DNA of 13,850 nt from SIG459 sp045532145 (lineage in GTDB: Bacteria > Bacillota > Clostridia > Oscillospirales > Oscillospiraceae), in the NCBI GenBank assembly GCA_045532145.1, contig JAZSFJ010000054.1:1-13850 (forward strand). Reading direction: 5' to 3'. Positions 1 through 7,209 of the stretch are shown one piece after another. A program made the position numbers and the translations under genes. Every line of letters starts with the position of its first letter. The stretch's first letter is position 1. A model generated the notes under the pieces. That model ran no database searches. It was given only the letters and a program-made list of their open reading frames with translations, and was not told where the DNA came from.

Positions 1-1673
1 TCGGGGACGGGAGCGGAGAAAACCTCTCTCTCCTCCGGGGGCGTCGCGGCCTCGTCAAAGTATATCTTTCTCTTTATCTCCGCCTTGGGACGGGGCTTTT
101 CCTCTTCCTCAGGCTCCCGCATAAAGGAGGGGACATCCAGATCAAAGGGGACTTCCTCCTGAGGCACGAGGCGCTCCGGTACCTGGCCGGAAAAGCTCAT
201 GAGAGCGGCCCGTCTGTCCTCCGGGTTTTCCCCGCCCACCGGGTCTCCGGGAAGTGGCGGCAGCTCGGGAATGGGGGGCAGCTCCGCGTAAAGGTCAAAT
301 TCCTCGGGGGGAGCGTCCCTGTCGTCGGGTACATATTCATCTTCGGGCTCATCAAGGTCAAAGGGGGGAGCGTCGTATTCCGGCACTGCGGGAGCATGGG
401 CCTCAAAGGGAGGGACGTCGGTGGGCGGCACGCCGGGGTCGTCGCGCCCTACGGGTTCGGAATATGAGGCCTCCTCATATTCCGGGTTAGCCTGCGCAAT
501 GGGGGCCTGCACCACAGTGACCGGGCGCTGGGAGAGCTCCTTTATGCTCCGCTCTATTCTGGATATTCTCTCCCGCATAAGGGGGAGGTCGTCTCCGAGA
601 TCCGGCTCGCAGAGGGTGATGAGACAGAGCTCGCAGATGGTGCGGGCCTGGCCTGCGCGCATATCCCCGAGAGCGGACTGGATTATGTTTATACTGTTGA
701 CAAGCTCGCCGGTGCTGAACTTCCCGGCGAAGGAAGCGAGGGTCTTTTCGTCGTAGCAGCCGCTGAGAAGCTCCCGCCCGCCCTTGGGGGCAACGGCGCG
801 CATGAGTATCTCCCGGAGAAGGCTGCTGAGCTCGCCAAGAAGGGTGCCGGGGTCCTTGCCGCCCTGCCATAGCTCTGTGAAAAGACCGATGGCTGCAGGG
901 GTATCGTGGCTGTGGATGTGCTCCAGCATGGCGCATATGTGGCGTGTGCCGGCCAGACCCATGGCGGAATACACGGTGTTCGTATCTATTTTATCTCTGC
1001 CGGAGCACTGGTCCAGCATGCTGAGAGCGTCTCGCATACCGCCCTCGGCCAAACCGGCTATAAGGGAGGCTGCGTCGGAACTCAGCTCAAGACCCTCCTG
1101 AGAGGCCACATACATGAGGCGGCCTTCAATGCTCTTGGCGTCCAGACGCTTGAAGGAGTGGCGCTGGCAGCGGGAGAGTATGGTGGGGAGCACCTTGTGA
1201 AGCTCCGTGGTGGCAAGGATGAACATCAGATGCTCGGGAGGCTCCTCCAGTATCTTCAGCAGAGCGTTGAAGGCGGAGGCGGAGAGCATGTGCACCTCGT
1301 CGATGATGTAAACACGCTTTTTGGCGCTGGCAGGGGAGAAGATGGCCTCGTCGCGAAGGGCGCGGACGGAGTCAACACCGTTGTTGGATGCGGCGTCCAT
1401 TTCCACCACGTCCATGACGGAGCCGTCGTCTATGCCCAGACAGCTGGGGCAGCGGTTGCAGGGATTGCCGTTTACAGGGTTATGGCAGTTTACGGCCTTG
1501 GCCAGTATCTTGGCGCAGCTGGTCTTGCCGGTGCCACGGGTGCCTATGAAAAGGTAAGCGTGGCTGAGCCTGTCTGTGGCAACCTGATTTTTCAGAGTTT
1601 CGGTAATATGCTCCTGACCCACAACATCGTCAAATGTCCTGGGCCGCCATTTGCGGTATAATGCCTGATACAT
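1..1673 (-). CDS. dnaX: DNA polymerase III subunit gamma/tau (3' end outside window)
   Basis: Clamp-loader ATPase of the replicative DNA polymerase III holoenzyme; it loads the beta sliding clamp and, through its C-terminal tau region, joins polymerase and helicase. The frame runs open from an ATG at 1671-1673 to the window edge, giving 557 codons without a stop. Seen in the translation: N-terminal MYQALYRKWRP; Walker A GTRGTGKT at about 44-51; four zinc-binding cysteines at about 63, 72, 75 and 78; Walker B VYIIDE at about 121-126; sensor ILATTE at about 152-157; the SRC arginine-finger motif at about 167-169. After about residue 410 it becomes an acidic, proline-rich linker typical of tau. 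The start has a good ribosome site (GGAGG, about 9 nt upstream). The SRP RNA gene lies directly upstream on the same strand, an order known from Firmicutes. I see no separate promoter between them and no obvious gamma-producing frameshift heptamer in the visible part. Confidence 0.97.
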   Translation of the reverse strand, partial: MYQALYRKWRPRTFDDVVGQEHITETLKNQVATDRLSHAYLFIGTRGTGKTSCAKILAKAVNCHNPVNGNPCNRCPSCLGIDDGSVMDVVEMDAASNNGVDSVRALRDEAIFSPASAKKRVYIIDEVHMLSASAFNALLKILEEPPEHLMFILATTELHKVLPTILSRCQRHSFKRLDAKSIEGRLMYVASQEGLELSSDAASLIAGLAEGGMRDALSMLDQCSGRDKIDTNTVYSAMGLAGTRHICAMLEHIHSHDTPAAIGLFTELWQGGKDPGTLLGELSSLLREILMRAVAPKGGRELLSGCYDEKTLASFAGKFSTGELVNSINIIQSALGDMRAGQARTICELCLITLCEPDLGDDLPLMRERISRIERSIKELSQRPVTVVQAPIAQANPEYEEASYSEPVGRDDPGVPPTDVPPFEAHAPAVPEYDAPPFDLDEPEDEYVPDDRDAPPEEFDLYAELPPIPELPPLPGDPVGGENPEDRRAALMSFSGQVPERLVPQEEVPFDLDVPSFMREPEEEEKPRPKAEIKRKIYFDEAATPPEEREVFSAPVP

Positions 1674-1707
1674 GGCTTTTACCTCCTCTGAGTTTTTATG
1701 ATGATAC

Positions 1708-1733
1708 GGCGGGAGCAAGCCCCCGCCCTACGG
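1708..1733. repeat. GC-rich palindromic dispersed repeat, copy A
   Basis: A 26-bp block beginning GGCGGGAGCAAGCCCCCGCC followed by CTACGG. The first 20 bases are a near-perfect inverted repeat. It is identical to 12353-12378, and the reverse complement is closely matched at 11519-11539. It lies in the 5' leader of dnaX, just upstream of the ribosome binding site, so a dnaX transcript starting upstream would carry this hairpin. Confidence 0.8.
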
Positions 1734-1806
1734 AAAATGCAAGAGATTAAGGTACCTGAGCAGCGGGGGGGTGTGAGGGGGCAAGGCCCCTGCACGTTTT
1801 AATAAT

Positions 1807-1845
1807 GCCGCTTTTTGTTTTTCTATTTGAAAAATAAAAAGCGGC
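1807..1845 (-). terminator. SRP RNA 3' end / intrinsic terminator region
   Basis: Reading the minus strand, the closing helix of the SRP RNA is followed at once by a T-rich run (TTTTTATTTTT), the form expected of an intrinsic terminator. The segment also holds a second inverted repeat, GCCGCTTTTT at 1807-1816 with AAAAAGCGGC at 1836-1845, which could form an alternative hairpin. Some read-through into dnaX is possible, because no other dnaX promoter is evident. Confidence 0.55.
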
Positions 1846-2139
1846 CCCAGGCAAGACTGCACACCCTTCTTCGGGAAATGTGACCCATCCGTTACAACGG
1901 CAGCCAACTCCGCTCCGGCAACCTCGCGGCACACGAAGCGGACCGCTTAATGCTGCTCGGTTCCCCGCCTGACATGGTTCACGGCTCTTCGTTGCGCAAG
2001 ACCGAAGCGTCAACGTCGCTTACCGAGGTCAGTCGATACATCACATACCCTTGGTTGGGAATTCATCCCTGCTATAGCGGATTGCAGGTTACAGGGCACC
2101 GCTGGCTCCCCGACTAGTGCAGCCTTGCCTGGGGCCGCC
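1841..2139 (-). ncRNA. ffs: Signal recognition particle RNA, large Bacillus/Clostridium type
   Basis: RNA scaffold of the signal recognition particle; it binds Ffh and targets nascent membrane proteins. On the minus strand the two ends are complementary (CCCCAGGCAAG near 2126-2135 with CTTGCCTGGGG near 1845-1855), as in the rod-shaped Firmicutes scRNA. Domain IV is clear: ACCATGTCAGG, then CGG-GGAA-CCG with a GGAA tetraloop (TTCC at 1961-1964 on the plus strand), then AGCAGCATTAAG, which gives the asymmetric and symmetric Ffh-binding loops. An Alu-domain half with the CTGTAACCTGCA motif lies near the 5' end. Length is about 299 nt, slightly longer than the roughly 270 nt of B. subtilis. The location just upstream of dnaX on the same strand fits the family. 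Ends are set from the terminal helix and promoter and may be off by a few bases. Confidence 0.95.
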
Positions 2140-2144
2140 GAATT

Positions 2145-2173
2145 ATTTTACTACATTTTCTATGGATTATCAA
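2145..2173 (-). promoter_or_regulatory. Sigma-A-type promoter of the SRP RNA gene
   Basis: On the minus strand: -35 TTGATA (2168-2173), exact 17-nt spacer, -10 TAAAAT (2145-2150). This predicts transcription starting near 2138-2139, at the base of the SRP RNA terminal helix, so promoter and RNA end support each other. Confidence 0.8.
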
Positions 2174-2188
2174 GAGCAAATAAAATTC

Positions 2189-2216
2189 TTTACAAATTTA
2201 CCTTCGGTGGTATAAT
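2189..2216 (+). promoter_or_regulatory. Promoter of the tRNA-Ala gene
   Basis: -35 TTTACA (2189-2194), 16-nt spacer and a consensus -10 TATAAT (2211-2216), predicting a start near 2223, about 7 nt before the mature tRNA. It lies back to back with the SRP RNA promoter; the two -35 boxes are 15 bp apart. Confidence 0.75.
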
Positions 2217-2229
2217 TACTCTCGTCCTT

Positions 2230-2305
2230 GGGCCCGTAGCGCAGCTGGGAGCGCGTTCGGTTCGCATCCGAGAGGTCGAGGGTTCGAATCCCTTCGGGTC
2301 CACCA
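2230..2305 (+). tRNA. tRNA-Ala (anticodon CGC), CCA encoded
   Basis: A complete cloverleaf can be folded by eye. The acceptor stem is GGGCCCG with CGGGTCC and contains the G3:U70 wobble pair that marks alanine tRNAs. The D stem is GCGC/GCGC. The anticodon stem TTCGG/CCGAG carries loop TTCGCAT, so the anticodon is CGC, reading GCG. The T arm is GAGGG-TTCGAAT-CCCTT. Discriminator A73 is at 2302, followed by encoded CCA (2303-2305). The gene stands alone, with its own promoter upstream and terminator downstream. Confidence 0.95.
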
Positions 2306-2309
2306 TGAA

Positions 2310-2346
2310 AAAACACTCTTTTGTCTACCGGACAAAAGAGTGTTTT
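2310..2346 (+). terminator. Intrinsic terminator of the tRNA gene
   Basis: A 16-bp perfect stem (2310-2325 with 2331-2346) around a 5-nt loop TACCG, starting 4 nt after the tRNA CCA end. The stem ends in TTTT and is followed by CTTTTC. The leading AAAA would make it usable in the opposite direction for the protease gene as well. Confidence 0.85.
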
Positions 2347-2356
2347 CTTTTCAACT

Positions 2357-2412
2357 AAATCCACCCTGTCGGGTGGGTGAAATCATCTTTGATGATGAAA
2401 TCCGCCTCGACG
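2357..2412. repeat. Chain of short hairpins joined by AAATC linkers
   Basis: Two small hairpins in series: CCACCC-TGTC-GGGTGG (2361-2376) and ATCATC-TTT-GATGAT (2382-2396). Each hairpin arm is preceded by an AAATC unit (2358, 2380 and 2398). A third unit, starting CCGCC at 2402, runs up to the stop codon of the protease gene. It looks like part of a dispersed hairpin repeat of the kind found in gut Clostridia, and it could also help terminate the protease transcript. Confidence 0.5.
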
Positions 2413-3429
2413 TCAGATGAAGAGGGCGGCGATGGTGGTGATAAGGCAGAACACAACAAATATTATCATACCCGGATTCAGGTAAACAGTTTTGAAGCCG
2501 CTGCCCACGGGCAGGGGCTTTTCTGCTTCCTCCCAGCGGAGCTTCTGCACTTTCATGATGAAAAGAGCAAGACCCCAGAAGAACATTACGGCGACAAATA
2601 CGGTGAAAAGACCGTAGGCGGCAAGACCAAGGGCGTTCTCGGTGAGGATGTTGAGAGCCTCCTCGGGAGCTCCCATGGGATCCAGAGCAGAGATGGCCTC
2701 AATGTCCACGTTGGTTAAAAGCCATGGGGCGATAACGCTGCCCACAAAGTTTATGATGCAGTGGAGAATTACGGGGTAACGGAGTCTGCCTGTGCGAATA
2801 TAGATATAGGCAAAGAGCAGACCCAGAGCAAAGGCATAGAAAAACTGGAAGAGATTGGCGTGAAACAGCCCGAAGCAGACGCCGGAGAGTACCACAGCCC
2901 ACTTCTCGCCATACTTTCTGCAGCGGTCAATAAGCTGCTTTCTGAAAACAAGTTCCTCGAGAAGAGGAGCCAGAATCACAATCACCAGAACTTTGATGGG
3001 ATTTGTATCCATTGCGTAGTTCAAAAGGGCGTTCTGAGCCATGCCGCCGGAAAGCAGAGAGGAAAGAATGGTTCCGATAAAGCTGCCCGTATACATCATA
3101 AAAAAGCAAAGAGGAATGTAGGAAAGAAAGCGTTTTGCCCCCAATTTCTCATCCACGGGCTTTTTGGCGGGGAGCTTTTTCAGTATGAGAAGGCCGATGG
3201 GAACGGAGATGAGATAAAGGGGAACAAAGGTGATTATCCATAATCCCCATGAGGAAGTGCTGAGCCAGTTATCCTCGCCCCAGATAAGCGGGGGCAGAGA
3301 GACACAAAGAGCCTGCAGCACAGAAGCTATAAGCAAAATCAGCAGCAGGGCCATACCTATGCGGGAAAAACTTTTTCTGGCTGTTTTGAAGTCAAAAGGC
3401 TGTTCAAGGGCTTCGTTTATTTCGTTCAT
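2413..3429 (-). CDS. CPBP-family intramembrane glutamic protease (CAAX/Abi type)
   Basis: A 338-residue multi-pass membrane protein. The three signature motifs of the CPBP (CAAX prenyl protease 2/Abi, Rce1-like) family are intact: EExxxR at 158-163 (EELVFR), FxxxH at 186-190 (FGLFH) and HxxxN at 223-227 (HCIIN). In this family the glutamates and histidines form the catalytic site inside the membrane. Hydrophobic segments are visible at about 25-45, 63-83, 103-125, 145-157, 177-212, 219-238, 270-295 and 318-338. The ATG start has a strong AAGGAGGG site about 8 nt upstream. The substrate cannot be told from sequence; family roles include bacteriocin self-immunity and processing of membrane or secreted peptides, but no bacteriocin gene is visible nearby. 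It follows the MFS gene on the same strand after a gap of 104 nt. Confidence 0.9.
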   Translation of the reverse strand: MNEINEALEQPFDFKTARKSFSRIGMALLLILLIASVLQALCVSLPPLIWGEDNWLSTSSWGLWIITFVPLYLISVPIGLLILKKLPAKKPVDEKLGAKRFLSYIPLCFFMMYTGSFIGTILSSLLSGGMAQNALLNYAMDTNPIKVLVIVILAPLLEELVFRKQLIDRCRKYGEKWAVVLSGVCFGLFHANLFQFFYAFALGLLFAYIYIRTGRLRYPVILHCIINFVGSVIAPWLLTNVDIEAISALDPMGAPEEALNILTENALGLAAYGLFTVFVAVMFFWGLALFIMKVQKLRWEEAEKPLPVGSGFKTVYLNPGMIIFVVFCLITTIAALFI

Positions 3430-3462
3430 TGTTCGACCCTCCTTTGTATTTTTTACGGCTTA

Positions 3463-3468
3463 ATTATA
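3463..3468 (-). promoter_or_regulatory. Possible -10 element ahead of the CPBP protease gene
   Basis: A consensus TATAAT on the minus strand lies 34 nt upstream of the start codon, in an AT-rich gap after the MFS gene. The hexamer 17 nt upstream is TATATT, a poor -35, so independent transcription of the protease is possible but not strongly supported. Confidence 0.35.
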
Positions 3469-3533
3469 GTTGGAAAATATTAAGTAATATAGTGGGAAAA
3501 TGTTAAAAATTGCGGGATAGAGTCAATGTGTCC

Positions 3534-4715
3534 TCATTCGGTCAGACATTTGTCCTTCCAGTTTGCGGTGAGGAAGAACACTGCAGTGCCCATAGCGGCC
3601 ATGACCACGCCTGCCCACAGCATTGCGTCCACGCCCATATGCTCTATGAGCACGCCGCCGGTGAAGTTGCCTCCCGCGCAGCCCAGAGAGTAGGCGGCGG
3701 TTATAAAGGCCTGTCCCTTAACCATGTCGGCGGGGAGCACTTTTTTCTCGGCGTAGAAAACCTGAGTGGGAGCAAGGAAGCTGTAGCTTGTGGCCTGGAG
3801 CAGCTGCACAATGTAAATGCCTTCTATGCTGCCTGTGGAAACGAACAGCAGGCCTTTCAGCAAGAAAGAAATTCCCGCTATTTTCAAAAGCCGGCCCTCG
3901 GTAATGCGCTTTCTTATGGGTTCATAGAAAAGCAGCACAAAGGTTTCCACGAAGGTGGCGATAAAAAGGGCCACGCCCACCTCGGCGCTGCCGCCCCCCA
4001 GACGGTCAAATATCTTTATCATATAGTTTTCCGTCATGGCGTGGAAAGCGCCAAGCAGCAGAACGCCCAACAGGGAGAGGCAGTACCGGCGGTAGCGGCT
4101 GAAAAACACCCTTATGGAGCAGCAGCTGTTTTCTTTTTTATCCCTAGCCGCGCTGACTGCCAGGGAGGGATAACCGAGACTTATTATAATATTGGCACCC
4201 AGCAGGCCGACAATGGCCCATATCATGTAGTCCTCGCCAAAGTCTGCGATCAGCCTGCCAAGACCAAGGGCGGCAAGGGAGTAGGCCAGAGAGCCGAGGC
4301 CGCGGCCAACTCCGTAGTTTATCCTCAGTCCTGCGCCGTTGCAGCTGACGCTGACGGCGTTGAGAAGGGGCATCATGGCGTCGAAACTGAATATTCCCAG
4401 AAGATACATAAGGCCCATTGCCGGAGCACTCAGGGGAAAGACCGGAAGAACTCCGAAAAAGACCATGCTTGCGGCGGAAAGGCCCACGATCATATATTTG
4501 ATTTTTCCGGCCCCCACCCGGTCTGCCCTGTCCGCCAGCAGAGGCTGCACGGCGCAGGACAGGAGGCTGCCCAGTGCAAGCAGCGTTCCCACAAGGGAGG
4601 CACTAAGTCCCTTTGCCAGAAGATAGGCGCTGGCAAAGCTCATCACTCCCGCAGCTGCGGCCCAATAGGCCATCTGCTGGAGAGTGTATCGTAAGGTAAG
4701 GCTTCTTTTTTTCAC
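3534..4715 (-). CDS. Major facilitator superfamily transporter
   Basis: A 393-residue, strongly hydrophobic protein with about 12 membrane segments and a cytoplasmic central loop near residues 190-215 (RDKKENSCC...). A motif-A-like element lies between the second and third helices (ADRADRVGAGK, about 61-71), matching the MFS pattern Gx3DRxGR loosely. It resembles the MFS_1-like (LacY/nucleoside symporter-like) branch more than the drug-efflux DHA1 family, but the substrate cannot be assigned. The start is a GTG at 4713-4715, giving MKKRSLTLRYTLQQ. It begins 5 nt after the TAG stop of the TPR gene and has only a weak AGGA site in that junction, so translation is probably coupled to the upstream gene. 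Confidence 0.88.
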   Translation of the reverse strand: MKKRSLTLRYTLQQMAYWAAAAGVMSFASAYLLAKGLSASLVGTLLALGSLLSCAVQPLLADRADRVGAGKIKYMIVGLSAASMVFFGVLPVFPLSAPAMGLMYLLGIFSFDAMMPLLNAVSVSCNGAGLRINYGVGRGLGSLAYSLAALGLGRLIADFGEDYMIWAIVGLLGANIIISLGYPSLAVSAARDKKENSCCSIRVFFSRYRRYCLSLLGVLLLGAFHAMTENYMIKIFDRLGGGSAEVGVALFIATFVETFVLLFYEPIRKRITEGRLLKIAGISFLLKGLLFVSTGSIEGIYIVQLLQATSYSFLAPTQVFYAEKKVLPADMVKGQAFITAAYSLGCAGGNFTGGVLIEHMGVDAMLWAGVVMAAMGTAVFFLTANWKDKCLTE

Positions 4716-4720
4716 GCTTC

Positions 4721-5542
4721 CTAGTCCTCGGTATAGACGGATTTGTAATGAGCAATGGCGTTTTTCAGCGTGGCAGGATTCTGACCCGCAGCGGCAGCCA
4801 TGTGGGCGTAGCGCTCGGATTCGGCCTTGTTATCCCATATGGCGTGGACAATGGCCAGAAGAGATGCCGCCTGATGGCAGTTTTTGTCGGCAGCCAGCGC
4901 GGCCTCTGCTCTTTCCTGAGCTGCATAGAGCTCCCCTTCTCTGAAATAAAGCTGGGCAATGTTGTTGTAGCCCACTGCATAGCCGGGGTCGGTATTCACC
5001 GCAGCTTCGTAGTTGTCCAGGGCCTTGTCCCGGTCTCCGCAGAGGGCATACTGCTGGCCCAGATTGCTGTAAATAGTGGCGGAGATCACCCCTCTTGCCA
5101 GCAACTGCTCATACTCGGAAATTGCCTTTTCCGGCAGATGCATTTCCGTGTAGGCAAGGGCGGCAAGCAGATATACAGCCTCTCTGTCGGTATTGTTGAG
5201 GCAACGCTCCTTCAGCTTTTCGGCTGTGCGCAGAACCTTTTTGAGCTTATCTTCGTCATAGGCTCTGTAGCCCTCAAGAAGCTTTTTGCGGGCGGGGGCA
5301 TCATCCTTGAATGCTGTCTGTATATGTTCGCGGTAGGCGTTTTCGTAGAATTTCAGGCTTTTGCGCCTGCGGCTGCCACGGCCGGTGCGCAATATGGCAG
5401 CCACCGCGGCACAAATCACACAAAGGGCGCGGATAAGGTTTTCCGAATAGGGCGTGCCCATTACGAACACCTCGTAGCAATAAAAGCCGATAACGGCAAC
5501 TATAAGCAGTATGCATATCAGCCTTGCAATTTTAACACCCAT
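4721..5542 (-). CDS. Membrane-anchored TPR-repeat protein
   Basis: A 273-residue protein with two N-terminal hydrophobic segments (about 5-26 and 36-52), a very basic stretch (RTGRGSRRRK, 52-61), then a helical region carrying tetratricopeptide repeats. Clear repeats fall at about 121-152, 156-187 (YSNLGQQYALCGDRDKALDNYEAA, with the TPR W/L-G-Y-A-Y-A-P spacing) and 190-221 (YNNIAQLYFREGELYAAQERA). The basic stretch suggests that the TPR domain is cytoplasmic. TPR domains mediate protein contacts; the partner is unknown, but coupling to the MFS gene downstream makes the transporter a candidate. The ATG start has a GGAGG site 8 nt upstream. Confidence 0.8.
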   Translation of the reverse strand: MGVKIARLICILLIVAVIGFYCYEVFVMGTPYSENLIRALCVICAAVAAILRTGRGSRRRKSLKFYENAYREHIQTAFKDDAPARKKLLEGYRAYDEDKLKKVLRTAEKLKERCLNNTDREAVYLLAALAYTEMHLPEKAISEYEQLLARGVISATIYSNLGQQYALCGDRDKALDNYEAAVNTDPGYAVGYNNIAQLYFREGELYAAQERAEAALAADKNCHQAASLLAIVHAIWDNKAESERYAHMAAAAGQNPATLKNAIAHYKSVYTED

Positions 5543-5572
5543 TTTTCTACCTCCGTTAATTGTCTTTATTCC

Positions 5573-5601
5573 ACGATACCAAAATTCCCAGTTTATTTCA
5601 A
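5573..5601 (-). promoter_or_regulatory. Promoter of the TPR-MFS unit
   Basis: On the minus strand: -35 TTGAAA (5596-5601), 17-nt spacer, -10 TATCGT (5573-5578). It lies about 30 nt upstream of the TPR start codon. The -35 is good and the -10 moderate. Confidence 0.5.
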
Positions 5602-5669
5602 CAACATATTTATGTCAGCTTCCGGCGTTCAGGAAGCAGGAGAAAAAACTGTGAAATGGTCCTATTTGC

Positions 5670-5698
5670 TTGATTCATAGACTTAAAAGGTATATACT
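5670..5698 (+). promoter_or_regulatory. Promoter of the MBOAT-DHHW unit
   Basis: -35 TTGATT (5670-5675), 17-nt spacer, -10 TATACT (5693-5698), predicting a start near 5705 and a leader of about 30 nt. It diverges from the TPR promoter, with about 70 bp between the two -35 boxes. Confidence 0.6.
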
Positions 5699-5735
5699 TG
5701 ATAAGTTGTAAAATTCTAACGAACGGTGTCTTATT

Positions 5736-7199
5736 ATGGTATTTTCCAGTCTTTTATTTCTATATGCCTTTTTCTCTCTGTCGCTGCTGGCCTATGCCCT
5801 TTGCGGCAGCCGCCGCAGCCAGAACACCGTGCTGCTTGTGTTCTCCCTGGTCTTTTACGCCTGGGGTGAGCCCAAGTATGTTCTGCTGCTGATGTTCATG
5901 GCCCTCACATCATGGCTTTGCGCATTGGGTGTCAGCAAAGCCACGGAGGGGGGCAGAAAAAAACTGTGGCTGGCTGTGGCTGCGGTCATAGATATTGGCC
6001 TTATAGGCTTTTTCAAGTATTCCGGGCTCATATGCAGCATTTTCGGCCCTGTGCCGGAGTTTGTTGCCCGCGTGGCCCTGCCCATAGGAATATCCTTTTA
6101 TACCTTCCAGCTTCTCACCTATGTGGTGGACGTGTACCGGGGTGAGGCTCCCGCCCAGAAAAGCTACTGGAATGTTCTGCTGTATGCCGCCCTTTTCCAC
6201 CAGTGCATAGCGGGTCCCATAGTCCGATATAAGTCCATAGACGAGGAGCTCTTCGGCTCTCAGCCCCGAAAAAGCGAGTGGGCCGGAGGCGTGTCCCGCT
6301 TCTGCGCAGGTCTCGCCAAAAAGGTGCTGCTGGCCAATCCCTGCGGCGCTCTGGCCGACGCCCTCATTTTGCAGGAATCCGCCGCCGGCGACATCGGTCT
6401 TCTTGCCCAGAATGCGGAGGCCCTCTCCCAGCTCAGCGTCCTTGGAGCATGGGTGGGCGTAATTGCCTACTCCCTCCAGCTGTATCTGGACTTCTCCGCC
6501 TACTCAGATATGGCCATAGGTATGGGCCGCATGCTGGGTCTCCATTATCCTGAAAACTTCAACTATCCTTACATATCCAAATCCGTCACCGAGTTCTGGC
6601 GGCGCTGGCACATTTCTCTGGGCACATTTTTCAGAGACTATGTTTATTTCCCTCTGGGGGGCAGCCGCAAGGGCGTTGGGCGCATGGTCTTAAACTGCTT
6701 CGTGGTCTGGTCTCTCACCGGACTCTGGCACGGGGCAGACTGGAACTACCTCCTCTGGGGTCTTTACTTCTATGTTTTCCTTATGCTTGAGCGCTTTGTC
6801 CTGAAGAAAAAGTGGCTGGATAAGCTGCCGGTCATCAGCAATCTCTATCTCATATTCGTGGTACTGTTGGGACGTGTCATCTTCCGCTTCACGGAACTGG
6901 AGCTGGTGGGGGTACTCTTTGGCAGCCTCTTTGGCCTGAATGGCAACGCCCTTTCCTCCCTCACCGCCGAAAGCCACCTTATGAGCAATCTTTTCCTGCT
7001 TGTTGCCGCCTGCGTGGCCAGTACACCCCTTATGAAGGGCATAAAAGAGCGCCTTGAGGCCCGCGCCGCTTTGGGCGGAGCCTTCGGGAAGGTCTGGAGC
7101 GTGGCTTTCTATTCCATTCTCCCCGTGCTCCTTCTGCTGCTCTCCACCGCCTGCCTCGTGGGGGACAGCTATAATCCCTTCATCTATTTCCAGTTCTGA
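5736..7199 (+). CDS. MBOAT-family O-acyltransferase, AlgI-like
   Basis: A 487-residue polytopic membrane protein of the MBOAT family, closest in pattern to AlgI/DltB-type proteins that pass acyl groups across the membrane for O-acetylation of surface polymers. Diagnostic stretches: N-terminal MVFSSLLFLYAF; GISFYTFQLLTYVVDVYRG at about 118-136; the QLYLDFSAYSDMAIGMGRMLG region at about 248-268; EFWRRWHISL at about 286-295 with His292; LTGLWHGADWNYLLWG at about 328-342 with the expected catalytic His332. Length is normal for AlgI-like proteins. The DHHW protein starts 10 nt after its stop codon, the usual two-component arrangement. The leader has no recognisable GGAGG site before the ATG, unlike other genes here, so translation may be weak or controlled. 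No polysaccharide synthase is visible nearby, so the polymer modified is unknown. Confidence 0.92.
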   Translation: MVFSSLLFLYAFFSLSLLAYALCGSRRSQNTVLLVFSLVFYAWGEPKYVLLLMFMALTSWLCALGVSKATEGGRKKLWLAVAAVIDIGLIGFFKYSGLICSIFGPVPEFVARVALPIGISFYTFQLLTYVVDVYRGEAPAQKSYWNVLLYAALFHQCIAGPIVRYKSIDEELFGSQPRKSEWAGGVSRFCAGLAKKVLLANPCGALADALILQESAAGDIGLLAQNAEALSQLSVLGAWVGVIAYSLQLYLDFSAYSDMAIGMGRMLGLHYPENFNYPYISKSVTEFWRRWHISLGTFFRDYVYFPLGGSRKGVGRMVLNCFVVWSLTGLWHGADWNYLLWGLYFYVFLMLERFVLKKKWLDKLPVISNLYLIFVVLLGRVIFRFTELELVGVLFGSLFGLNGNALSSLTAESHLMSNLFLLVAACVASTPLMKGIKERLEARAALGGAFGKVWSVAFYSILPVLLLLLSTACLVGDSYNPFIYFQF

Positions 7200-7209
7200 G
7201 AGGTGAAGC

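Noticed and set aside
906..1661. 251-codon plus-strand open frame opposite dnaX
   Set aside because: It is a shadow of dnaX, which is unmistakable on the minus strand through its P-loop, zinc cysteines and SRC motif.
1747..2013. Open frames of 68-88 codons on the minus strand over 1728-2013
   Set aside because: They lie within the SRP RNA, whose secondary-structure elements explain the sequence.
2170..2364. Open frames on both strands over the tRNA gene (2125-2364)
   Set aside because: They run through the tRNA-Ala cloverleaf and its terminator; the peptide containing GPEGIRTLDLSDANRT is a well-known false translation of tRNA regions.
3510..4694. 394-codon plus-strand open frame opposite the MFS gene
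   Set aside because: It is rich in His, Gln, Gly and Ala, as expected from the antisense of a GC-rich membrane protein, with no domain and no ribosome site.
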